Assembly: GCA_002118135.1 (NCBI GenBank)
Contig: BDIU01000040.1
Span: 1 to 64,000, forward strand
Direction: 5' to 3'
DNA length: 64,000 bases
Source of the DNA: Trebouxia sp. TZW2008
Lineage: Eukaryota > Chlorophyta > Trebouxiophyceae > Trebouxiales > Trebouxiaceae
The position numbers and the translations under genes were made by a program. This document shows, piece by piece, positions 11,986 through 21,660 of this stretch (position 1 is the first letter of the stretch; the number at the start of each line of letters is the position of its first letter). Below the pieces are notes generated by a model. The model did not search any database, had not been told where the DNA came from, and was given only the letters and a program-made list of their open reading frames with translations.

Positions 11986-14900
11986 TTATTCCTGATCAGG
12001 ATTCAGTTCATTTAAGCGCGTCCAGTGTGAGCTTTGACCCCGTTTTCTGAAGAGCTGCCTGATGCCAGGCCACCTGGGCCATTTGATCTTGGGTCTCCTG
12101 CCTGATGCAACTCCCACATCCTGATCACAGAAGAACAGGCAGTCAACATGAGTGTCATGTGGTCTGTGCACGCAACTAGCAAGCTTTGCATTCTGCACAC
12201 TCACATCAGTATATTCAAAATCATGTATATGTTGTGTGTCGCATGACGATTTATGATGATATCATAACTATTATATGATGATTCAAATTCTGACTCATGT
12301 AAGCAAATACAACAGGCTTTTGAGCTGACCTGGGAAGAATCTGACGCATTGGCAGACGGGGTGGAAGGTAGCAGCCACATGAGTAAGCCAGCTGCTGTGG
12401 CAGTGGGGCCCCACACAAAGAAGGGCACAGAGGTAGCTGAGGGAATCTGAGTCAGCATCATCATGGCAGGAGCAGCCATGGCGCCTATTTGAGCGGTCTG
12501 CATGAACAGGCCAGATCGGTTTTCAATCTATGATCATGTTGAGGACGTCTAAGCAATTCATTGTGTGTTTCAACCAACATTGTGGCATTCAGCAAGAGCA
12601 GCTTAGGGTACCTGAGTCAGCATCATCGTGGCAGGAGCAGCCATAGCACCTATTTGGGCTGTCTGCAGGAATACTTCATGTCAACTGAGAGGCAGCAGGT
12701 TGCTGGAGTGGAGCTACTCAACCTTGGGTTCTGAGCCAAACCTGCCAAATGACGACGCAAGCGAGATGACACCAACATACCGTGTCAACTACACTATGTG
12801 CTTGCTTACTTGCCTGCTTGCTTGCTTGTGATGCTCAAGCTGTGGTGGTTGCTGTAGAAAGACCTTCAAGATGAGAAAAGGAACAATGACTTATGCACTT
12901 GTCATGCTGCAATCACGTGTCATCTGGTCTGAGACTGACCTGTGCCGTGATTAAAAATGACGCATGCTGGACATCGCTAGGTAGCAGCTCCGCAGTGTAC
13001 AACTGAGTCAGACTCAGGACTGAGGCTGCTCCAAAACGGCCTGCCAGGGCCCAGCTGCGCTGAAGTGCCCTGCTGGTCAGGGCACACAACAGACAAGCCA
13101 CCCCACCTGCACTTGCATTTGCAGTCAGGTTACATCTGTTAAAATTGAATCGATACAGAGAAGATTAGCATGGCCCTCGCGCAGAGATGACACGCATAAA
13201 TCGAGAAGGTGATGTCATTGCTTCTGCATGCGCCTGGCAGGGTCACACACCCCACATGCTCAGTAGCAAGCATGTAAATGATTGATTGATTGATGGATTG
13301 ATTGATTGATTGATTGATTGGTTGGTTGGTTGGTTGGTTGGTTGATTGATTTGACACCTGTGCCCACGCAGACGCGAGGTAGGTAACAGGTATGCCTCAC
13401 CCTGTTCCTGTAGGCCATAAAACAGGCGTTTTTTCATCATGCAAAGGTGTGCAAACGATCAATGATGATGCCGCCAGATGTTTTTTATTGCATTTGTCGT
13501 GCTTGCATGTTGTTTGGCAGTCTCAGTTCATAGGAAAACACTGCACACAGCAGCCACAGCAGCAGCAACCAAACGCACTGAGCAGATGTTAAGCTCAGAA
13601 GCAACTGACCTTGCAGCATGCAGCAGGCACTCGTGATCCTGGACCCCAAGCGCGTCATGGTCAGCGACAAAAGGCTACAGCCAAAGGCCTCAATGGCAAT
13701 ACAATCCATCAAAAACTTGCATGGGAAACAGTTGCAATGCTGTTAGCCTGATGGTGATGAGCATGAGCGACTGACCTTGCAGCATGCAGCAGGCAATACT
13801 GACCCTGGATCCCAAACGCGTCATGGTAAGCAACACAAGCCTACAGCCAAAAGGTTCGATGGCAAAGGCCAGGGTGTGGTTGAAATGCCCATGACTAGTC
13901 ATAGACTATCTGCAGGGATGAGTAATCACGTGTATGAGCGACTGACCTTGTAGCATGCAGCAAGCAATAGTGACCCTGGAGCCCAAGCGTGTCATTGACA
14001 GCAACACCAAGCTGCAGCCAAAAGCCTCAATGGCAAAAGCCAGGGCCTGATTAAGGTGCACCGCCCCTTCCATGCCCTCAAGTGACAGCCCCAACCCAAA
14101 GTACATCTGCAGTTCAACAGTTGTTTGATAACATGTTTGTACTTGTTGAGCTTGTACATTGAAATGGGTAACATTGATCGGTGCTTTGTTAAGTGGAAGT
14201 TTGCACGTGCTCACTATTTCATCAAGCATGTCCACAAAAGCAATCAGCAGTGTCCCTGCTAGTATGTGACGAAGGCAAGCAGTCCAGGCCAAAGTCAATC
14301 TGCAACCCACTCTCCTGACCAGACACACAGGCAGAGGCTGCAAGCGTGATGAGCAGGCGCTTGCTCATTCATCTGCAACTTCTGCAGAGCACAGGCTGCT
14401 GCAAAACTTGTGAAGCGCTTGTGGAGTCAAAAGGTCCTGACCTGAGATGCAGGAAGACGCAAAGCAAGGAGAGCAACGTCTATTGGGGAGCCAAGCAAGT
14501 CCTGAGCCGAGATGCACAGGCAGGTGCTGCAAGTATGACAACCATCCGCTCGCATTTCTGTGCCCTATAGAGCCCATTCTGCTGGGAAGCGAAACAACAC
14601 TTGACCAGAGATGCAGATGCATGGCTTGCAAGCATGCTTACGGTCCTGCTGTAGGCAAACTGTGCACCGCAAAGAGCTCTGAACAAGCTGACCTGAGATG
14701 CTTAGGCGGCCTTGCTGCAGCACCGTCAACAGTCCTTTCTGCTCTGCCCTGCCTACCAGGCTGTCAGCAAGGGGTTGCTACGTGCAATATTCACAGGGCA
14801 GACACAACCTACGATGCACATGCAGATGCATCAAGCATGCCGAATGGCATCTTATGGAGGCTGCTGAGAGATTAAAAGATCCTGACCTGAGATGCACAGG

Positions 14901-17781
14901 CAGAGGCTGCAAGCATGATAAGCAGGCGTTTGCGCAGCCGGCCCTGCCGCAGCACCGTCAACAGTCCTTTCTGCTCTGCTCGGCTTGCTAAGCTGTCTGC
15001 TAAGGGAGTATCCGGCAAGTGGGTCTTGTTGGAGCTGGCAATCGCTGCTAGAGCTGCAATGGCTTCTCCCTGTCAGAAGCACATCAATCGACTCAAAATG
15101 GTTTGGAATCCGTCGAGTTATTTGAAGACGGGTAGTGCCTTTGCAATGCTGCTTGTTGCAGCTGACAACTGCAGCCAAAGTAGCAATGGCTGCTCCCTGT
15201 GCCAGCAGCACATGTGTTGAGCAAGGTTGGTAGTCTCTTCACACCAAGTGGTAGAGTCTTGACATCATTTGATACACTGTCTAGAACAACTGCTGCCAAA
15301 GCTGAAACGGCTTTTCCCTGCAACATCAAAGGTCTTGATGCATCAGCCCATGCAAACACACATGACATACTTGGAGCAGGGCTGCTTCCACTGTGCACTT
15401 CACATCATGCAAAACATGCATGCCAACTTGGACCATGAGACGCATGGAACACATCGAAACATGTACAACAAAATACATGAGACATATAGAGAAACACAAA
15501 GGAATATGAAACAGAGCAAACACAGAAACATTCGAACAGGACTTGGCAGCAGACCTTTCTGCCAGCAGAGAGGAGCCAGGCTGGGGACTCATACACTGAG
15601 GGCAGCAGGGCAGGCCACAGCAGGCAGGGCAGGGCAGCCAGAAGGGCTACTCCCCGCCAGCTCCTCACCTGTAGTAACAGTCACAGTAAGAGCACTGGCA
15701 GCAGTCATGGCAATGTTGGTGAAAACAGTCACAGTCAGAGCAACAGTAACAATGCCAGTAACAGCAGGCAGAGCAGGGCAGCCAGCAGTGCCACCCCACG
15801 CCGCTCTGCATCTAGGGATCGCAGCCATCACTGCATTCACATCATGGGCTTATTCCGTACCGCGCCTTTGTCATGGGCAAACCGGTTGGTAGCAGACTGT
15901 ACGAAAGCTGCACAGTCTTGATCATAGAAGGCTTTTCCACACTGATCAATGACAGCTTGCATGCTGCACACTGTGCATGCCAGCGCTCAAACTACTGCAA
16001 GACTGATGAGTAAGCTGAGCGCAGTCAGCATGACTAAAGGTTTGCTCACCAGGAATGAGATCAGCACCATGATCAAGCCTCCCAGGATACTAAAGATCCA
16101 TGTGACAACCTCAGACTGGCCCCGCCAGCTGGGTCCTATAGGTTCTGTGGCCAAAGCCCTGGCAGCTAGGGTCATGCTGGCCGCTGCAACCCCAGAGCAA
16201 ACCCTAAGACCCATATACCACCAATACGCTGGGGCTGCTGCGCTAGCCAGCCCTGACACCCCAGCTAAGGTTACTGACAGCCCTAGCACCTTCTTTCTAC
16301 CTGCAAGCAGTCCAGAAAAGTTAGTAATAGACATGATGAGACTGGCTGCAGTGCATTTCATACTGCCTGTCTGCAGCGTCTGTGCAGCAGGAAGTGCCAG
16401 AAGCATTGTAGAACTGTCTGAGCAACAAATGGTGATCAGAAAATGAAACGCTTGATCTCAGCTGAGGCAAGCATTGCAGAAAGTTTGACTGCTGCTTGTA
16501 CTATGTTATTGATGGGAGACAAACTGTTCCTGTGACTGGTCAACACATGTAAATTGTGCATGTAAGTTTACCTACATGCTCTGACATGCTCACAAACAGC
16601 CCAACACCCAGAAAGCAGCCGCCAAAAAAGGCGACACTTGCCATGTGCAGTTTCCAAGCACTGCCACAGACTAAGCCCCACTCTGATGCAATAGACCTGC
16701 CCCTGCAAGACGTAGCAAACATCTTTGCTCCTGAAGTTGCTGCATGTGCTTGCACTGCTCAAACAGCTGTAGCCTCATTATTTGAAGCATAGCTGCAGCT
16801 CGGGCTACTGTACAACACAGATGCAGCAGCGACAGCAACTGTAAATTCTATATTCTGCGCAGACTTGTGCGGCATATGCATCAGCTTAGGTGTGAGTGGT
16901 ACCACAGATAAGTCGCGCGCAACTGACCTCTGAGTCTCAAGGAGCTTGTAGACTCAGTTTGTATAAGCAAGTGCTGTGGGCAGTATAGTACGTACTATAC
17001 TGCGGACTTTGTCAACAAGGTGCTCCGCAACTTGTGTGTTTGGAGGAACGCTGCGCGTGCTTCATGTTACTGAAAGTGCCACGTGAGTGGCAGATCAGCA
17101 TTACAAAAATTGCATTGCTGCATGAGTGGCAGCTCTGCATTGCAAGAGTTGCATTGCAGCATAAGTAGCATACCAGTATTGCAAAATTTGCTTTGCTGCA
17201 ATACTGGTATGCCAGGAGTGCCAGATCAGTGTTACAGGATTTGCTTTGTTGCCTGATTGGCAAGCCACCTTGTGAACTTGTTGTGAAGCTTGTGAGCAGT
17301 CTGACCTGTCTGTCCAGTCCCATGTGTCTACAGGAAGTTGACATGGACTGTGACCAGCAGCCTGTTTTGCATCTTGGCATACGGAATCTTCTGGATCCAG
17401 GCAATGCCACAGTTCTCGTTTGAAGGGGTCCAGGCCAACAAAGTACATCACAAAGGTCTGCATGGCTGCTGGTATAAGTGCTGTGCTTGCCTGCAGCATA
17501 GACAGTGCAGCCTGGTTGAAAGATCACTGCCGGATAGCAAGTAGGGCAGAACTCACGTCGAGGTGTATAGGAACAGTTGTTCAACACTTTTCATGCTTTG
17601 ATGCAGCATGTGAGACGACGGCCATGGCTTAGCAAGCACAGCAAATGCCGTTCGACAGTCCAGGGTGACAGGTTACCGTGCAGAAGCGCCATCTTTGACC
17701 CCTGCCTAGTTCGCCTATGCTCTGATGCAAGGCCTCATCAAGGCTCACATCGCTGCGCATACTCAGCAGGCCGTTGTCCAT
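11986..17781 (-). CDS. SLC22-type (organic cation transporter-like) MFS transporter
   Basis: Ten exons read in phase on the minus strand: 17781-17677, 17490-17306, 16702-16572, 16300-16050, 15668-15555, 15069-14887, 14106-13947, 13106-12940, 12497-12330 and 12120-11986, giving about 532 residues. Diagnostic motifs are the N-terminal LDEALHQSIGELGRGQ, a cysteine-bearing first extracellular loop ending DTWDWTDRGRSIASEWGLVC, GRKKVLG in the loop after TM2-3, ALATEPIGPSWRG, VYESPAWLLSAGR and TQLYTAELLPSDV. These match the SLC22/OCT branch of the major facilitator superfamily, so a plasma-membrane or vacuolar organic-ion carrier with 12 TM segments is expected; the substrate cannot be inferred. The start ATG is the first in the exon holding the conserved N-terminus. 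The last exon (basic tail) and the end of exon 8 are the least certain parts. Several exons have tandem copies in the introns. Confidence 0.92.
12330..12662 (-). repeat. Duplicate exon 9 of the SLC22-type transporter
   Basis: The segment TAQIGAMAAPATMMLTQ occurs at 12662-12612, with its own acceptor (TTCCTGCAG) and a GTACCC donor. It recurs at 12497 (acceptor TTCATGCAG), where it runs on into SATSVPFFVWGPTATAAGLL. Spacing is 165 bp. Both are in phase 0, so either could be spliced to exon 8. Confidence 0.88.
13128..13212 (+). ncRNA. U6 spliceosomal snRNA-like sequence (probably truncated copy)
   Basis: Between SLC22 exons 7 and 8, antisense to the host gene, the plus strand carries the near-invariant U6 core: TTAAAATTG, then GATACAGAGAAGATTAGCAT, then GGCCCTCGCGCAGAGATGAC and ACGCA. 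This includes the ACAGAG box that pairs with the 5' splice site and the GCGCA...GATGACACGC internal stem-loop region. The 5' stem-loop is not recognisable beyond about 13128. The 3' end lacks the terminal T-run needed for RNA polymerase III termination. I therefore favour a retro-copied or truncated U6 pseudogene over an active gene, though an unusual functional copy is possible. Confidence 0.75.
13262..13352. repeat. (GATT)n/(GGTT)n microsatellite
   Basis: About 90 bases of GATT units switch abruptly to GGTT units and back to GATT, just downstream of the U6-like sequence and inside the same SLC22 intron. Confidence 0.95.
13603..14106 (-). repeat. Three tandem copies of SLC22-type transporter exon 7
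   Basis: The full exon (14106-13947) ends with FGCSLVLLSMTRLGSRVTIA and CCMLQG, followed by GTCAGT. A second copy ends at about 13772 (FGCRLVLLTMTRLGSRVSIA) and a third near 13609 (FGCSLLSLTMTRLGSRITSA), each followed by the same CTGCAAG|GTCAGT donor context. All three keep the frame over the last 90 bases. Only the longest copy has a strong acceptor (CTGCAG) and the upstream YFGLGLSLEG part. Confidence 0.92.
14340..15340 (-). repeat. Array of partial copies of SLC22-type transporter exon 6
   Basis: The real exon (15069-14887) reads GEAIAALAAIASSNKTHLP ... RLRKRLLIMLAASACASQ. Its first part recurs near 15205 (GAAIATLAAVVSCNKQHC) and 15325 (GKAVSALAAVV). Its last part recurs near 14760-14694 (RAEQKGLLTVLQQGRL, internally truncated), 14600, 14555-14513 (MVVILAAPACASRL), 14450 and 14370-14335 (RLLITLAASACVS). 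Many copies end at the same CAG|GTCAGG-like donor. At least eight fragments surround one functional exon. Confidence 0.88.
15555..15835 (-). repeat. Duplicate of SLC22-type transporter exon 5
   Basis: Exon 5 (15668-15555) starts VRSWRGVALLAALPCLLWP. About 165 bp upstream on the minus strand a decayed copy reads RRGVALLAALLCLLLLALLL and then meets a stop. The two share the nucleotide core CTGGCTGCCCTGC. Confidence 0.8.
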
Positions 17782-18390
17782 GCTTGCAACGGGTAATTGT
17801 GGGTTGCGGAAGGTGGCTTCGATCGAGTTACAGTTTTGAGCGGAGTATGATCTTCCAGTACTCGGACGCTGTAAAAGCTGCCGCTGCAGTACACTTCAGG
17901 CAAGCGTCCTGCTCGGCGCCCTATCGTGCAGGTTCTTCAGCATGCAGCAGAACTGCTGCGCAGAACTGTGACGTGCATGTCGGTCAAACGTGCATCTGTG
18001 GCAACGCCAAACAGTACAGGCAGATAAACGCCGGTCTCTGAGCACTTTTTGACGTTCGAGCAGCTGTAGACGTCTGAAGTTTGCACGGCCCAGCCAGGCT
18101 CCGCCACAAAAGGCTCGGCAGGACCAATATGCCCCACAAGGAAGCGTTGCGCACTCGGCTTCCGTGTGCGTGTGTGCGAGTCAGTGTGGGAGTGTCAAAG
18201 CTTGCGAGCTGAACCTGAGATGCTCAAGCGCTGCTTTCTCCTTGCTGAGCACTAGCAATTCAATGGCAGGCTCTTGGTGGTCGTGACGCACGAAGTCTTC
18301 CGGTTGCTTTGAGATCGTCTGCGCGTAGCAGCTGATCCTACACTACTTGCACCATTGCAACACCTCCCTCCTTCGCAGGGTCACACAAGC
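17782..18390. promoter_or_regulatory. Shared intergenic region between divergent SLC22-type transporter and Gemin2 genes
   Basis: The 609 bases between two head-to-head start codons are richer in G+C and CpG than the introns. They probably contain both promoters and 5' leaders. A CTTCGCAG acceptor-like site at 18371-18378, just before the Gemin2 ATG, hints at an intron in that leader. No specific factor site is claimed. Confidence 0.5.
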
Positions 18391-20700
18391 ATGCAGGGTG
18401 GCTCTGTCGCGCAAAACAGTTTTGAGGCCGGCAACCAGGCGCAAAATGCTTCCGGAATGTACATCAGTCTGGACGAACTGCAACTAGACCAGGCTCACCT
18501 ACCAGGCTTGAACGGCAAGGCCGACGAGTTCATGGAAGGTCTGGATCCGATGCAAGACAACGATTTCCACGGTTCTCAAGAGGAGGGCGAGGAAGATATT
18601 GATCCAGACGATTACTGGAGCGAGGAGGATGACAGACCTAGCCAGTACGACCTGCGTCAGTATGGGGTCTATCAGTCTTTGCCAATCCCGCGTGGGCCAC
18701 CAAACATGGAATCAGACTGCGACACAGCTGAGGAATACCTCAGACGCGTCAGGTAGGCGTGCACTGCCAAGAGTATCGATTTCTGATTATGACCTTGCCA
18801 GACCAAGGGGAAACAAAAACAAGAAACCATCGACTTTGTCGAATTATGCTTGTACATCAAGTGCCTGCTTTCAAACTGTGACCACACCTTCAGCTTTGCC
18901 AGCAAGAATGCAGAGATTCCCTCCAGCATGACAGTCTTCTCTGACATTCAAGTCTGGCTAGGCCTTGCAACGCCCATCTGCTGTGTGATGACACAGCATC
19001 ATCGCGCAACGTACTGTTGTTGCAAATCATCAACAGCAAAGGCCTTTCTTTGATTGGCCACAGGTATGAAGCAGAGCTCTTACCTCAAACTGTCACCTCA
19101 CGTATTGACCCTAGAGCCTACGATGCCCAGCGCACAAGCTATGTTCCTGTACAGGAGGAGGAATCGTTGACAGCGGCAGAATGCATCCCCAGCCAACAGT
19201 GGCTGATTGAATTCCTGACGGACTTTGCAGCCCTGCGCAGCCGACTACACAGGTAGCAAATCAGTCACAAGTCACAACAACTGAAATGCATTTTGCTTGA
19301 CATTTGCCTGATGTACGCGACAGAGTCACGCTACACTATGAACTGTGTTGCTTCTATATACTGCTAGCCAGATGCATGTTTTTGCTAGAGGTAGTCTCCC
19401 TTGCAGTACTCAATGCAGAGGTTCATGTGTAGTATGCTGTGCATAGGGAAGATGAAGACTTAGATCCCTTCCTGCCCAAGGCCCCCCCGCCACCCCCACC
19501 TCACCCCCTACCCCTCCCCAGGGACAAGCTCGGCTGGCAAAGATACTGCCTTGGTACTACTACAGCTGCCTACGATCCTCAGACCGCAATGCAATCTGGT
19601 CATGTAATCTCTGAGACTGACACAGCACAAGGTCCAGCCTCAGCCAGTGCATCTCAGGTCGCTCAGGGTTTTGACATCATGCATGATGGAGGCTTAGACC
19701 ACCATGCAGCCCAGACAAATGCCCAAGACCCTTCAACTGCAAAAGCAGCAAATGTCCAAGATCCCTCAACTGCAGCAGCAGCAAGTACCCAGAGCCTTCC
19801 TGATGCAGATGCAGCAGCATCCCTTGATGGTGGGACACAAGCTGCAGTTGCAGCAGCAGCAAATGCCCAGAACCTTCCAAATGCAGAAGCCTCCCATGGT
19901 GGTGGGACACAAGCTGCAGTAGTAATAGCAGATGAAGGCGGTGATGCAAGCATGCAAGGGACTGAACTCAGGCACCATGATGGAACAGATGATGTTACTG
20001 AGAGGGTAGAGGCTATGGACACATCACAAGAGGCAGCTGTGGCTGGTCACCCACCAGAAATGGCTGTTTTGGCTTCTCTTGATCAGGTAAATCACCAGGC
20101 ACAAGTGCTTTGCTGCTATACGTGCCTTGGCAGGACACATCAGCAAGCTGGTGCTGCTGTTTGCTGTTGAAAAGTTTGAAAAGGACAGTCCTGTAAGGCA
20201 TTCAGCTGGCACATAGATGTACACATGTGGGCAGCTTCCCCGCTTGTTGTTTGCTGCTGACATGCAGATGTACGCCTATGAGCAGCTTCCCCGCTTGTGG
20301 TTTGCTGCTGACATGCATGTAGTTGCATCACACAGTAACTTTGCTTGTGCCAAGTGTGTGAGCTATGATTATAAGGGCTTGTTATGACACCATGTTTCTG
20401 CAGGTGTTCCTCAATCACTTGCTTCAATGGCAGGTGAACTGGGCCATTGCAGCTTCAGATATGCCTGACCCTAGCACTCGATGGCTGTATGCACTCATGG
20501 CTCAGCTTGAGAAACCAATTGCTCTAGACAGCAGCTCTCAGCTCAGCAAACTGCTCAGGCATTGCCTGCATCTCAGAAAGCAAATTAACGACAACAATGA
20601 TCCCAAGCTGCTGTCTCTGCATATGCTGATTGCCCTTGCTGGTGGCTACTATGGACAAGATGGCGTCTTGGCAGCATACATGCAATCAGGCTGGCATTAG
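18391..20700 (+). CDS. Gemin2/SIP1 family protein (SMN complex)
   Basis: Four in-phase exons (18391-18752, 19064-19252, 19447-20086, 20404-20700) encode about 495 residues. Gemin2 is the SMN-complex subunit that cradles Sm proteins during snRNP assembly, acting in cytoplasm and nuclear bodies. Supporting motifs are LPIPRGPPNMESDCDTAEEY followed by LRRVRYEAELLP, SQQWLIEFLTDFAALRSRL, and a C-terminal helical half with RWLYALMAQLEKPIALD and LHLRKQINDNNDPKLL. The N-terminus is acidic (EEGEEDIDPDDYWSEEDD). The third exon carries a large insertion with poly-proline and Ala/Gln-rich repeats not typical of the family, which explains a length well above the usual 250-300 residues. The start is the first ATG in the conserved open frame. 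Confidence is high for the family and moderate for the exact insert. Confidence 0.88.
19690..19930 (+). repeat. Ala/Gln-rich degenerate coding repeat in the Gemin2 insert
   Basis: Units such as NAQDPSTAKAA, NVQDPSTAAAA, STQSLPDADAA and NAQNLPNAEA, together with two GGTQAAV blocks, repeat at about 36-45 and 100-120 bases. The GCAGCA-rich DNA gives long open frames on several strands and frames, all shadows of this repeat. Confidence 0.8.
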
Positions 20701-21260
20701 CTTGATTAGTTGCCTAAGAAGCCAAAGGCCTGTTTGGGGCAAAGATCAGCGCTGGAATACTCTGTCGTCACAATGCAATCCATTGCCACGCTCATTTGGA
20801 GGCACGCATGCACTGCAGTGACTACATTGACTCTGTAGCAGCTCAAACCGTTGCCAGGCAACAGTGCATGCCAGTACCAAAAGCATGTTGTTTAACAAGC
20901 AGGGCGATACACTGCACTGCTGCAGCCGATGCATGCTGCAAAGACTGCAAGAACACTGCTGTCACACTCAACAGCAAGCTAGACCCATAATACTAGGTGA
21001 TGTATTACAGACTCACTGCAGAACAGCTATTAAGCACTGACTTCAAAGGCTGAGGCTGCGTTTCTGAAAGCCTCCTCTGCAGTGTCATTGCGCTGTACCA
21101 AAATGTGCATAGGTGCAACGGCTCTCAGTTGCCTGCGCGCCACAAATCCCATTAGAACAACGTGTCAGCAGCGCAATTCCATGAGCATGCTGATAGTGTG
21201 CTCTGATAGAAACTTGCATTTGAATGCAGCTCAATGCACAAGCAATGCTTATGCTACACT
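20701..21260. other. Convergent 3' region between Gemin2 and COPE
   Basis: About 560 bases between the Gemin2 stop and the COPE tail region show no recognised gene. It should hold both 3' untranslated regions. Confidence 0.5.
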
Positions 21261-21359
21261 CTGCACACCTATGCATACGTCACGCAATTCTGACTCTGGC
21301 GTTGCAAGCACATTGTGAAACACTTGCAAGCTAGCAGCCTTGTTCTTGCAAAGACAACA

Positions 21360-21660
21360 AGGCTTTGAAATACAGCACCAGCATGCCATGCTTGCAAGCG
21401 GTGCCTTTGAAGCAGTGAGATTGCAACTTCCACATCATATCTGGGAGGTGGGCGCACCAGTGCCAGCATGCTGTGCTTGCACTTGATTGCCTGGAGCAAG
21501 TCAATGCACCTATGCATCTAATCTGAGGAATGAGTCATCAAAGGCAGCATGCTGTGCTTGCACTGAGTGACCTGCAGCAAGTGAATGCAGCTAAGATGTC
21601 AATTGTGGGGATTTGGGCGCATCAACAGAAACGTGTTTTGCCTGCACTTAGTTGCCTGCA
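21360..21660 (-). repeat. Four tandem copies of a short C-terminal exon-like segment of COPE
   Basis: Minus-strand units containing a CAG acceptor, an AAGTGCAAGCACAGCATGCT core and short flanks occur around 21640 (most diverged), 21575, 21490 and 21390. Adjacent units read [10 protein letters not shown] and [10 protein letters not shown] in one frame. Spacing is about 70-100 bp. Confidence 0.75.

Noticed and set aside
13262..13352. Regular short repeats that might suggest a CRISPR array
   Set aside because: Simple tetranucleotide microsatellite without spacers in a eukaryotic intron.
19663..20022. Long minus-strand frames opposite Gemin2 exon 3
   Set aside because: Shadows of the GCA-rich coding repeat; no splice context or domain.
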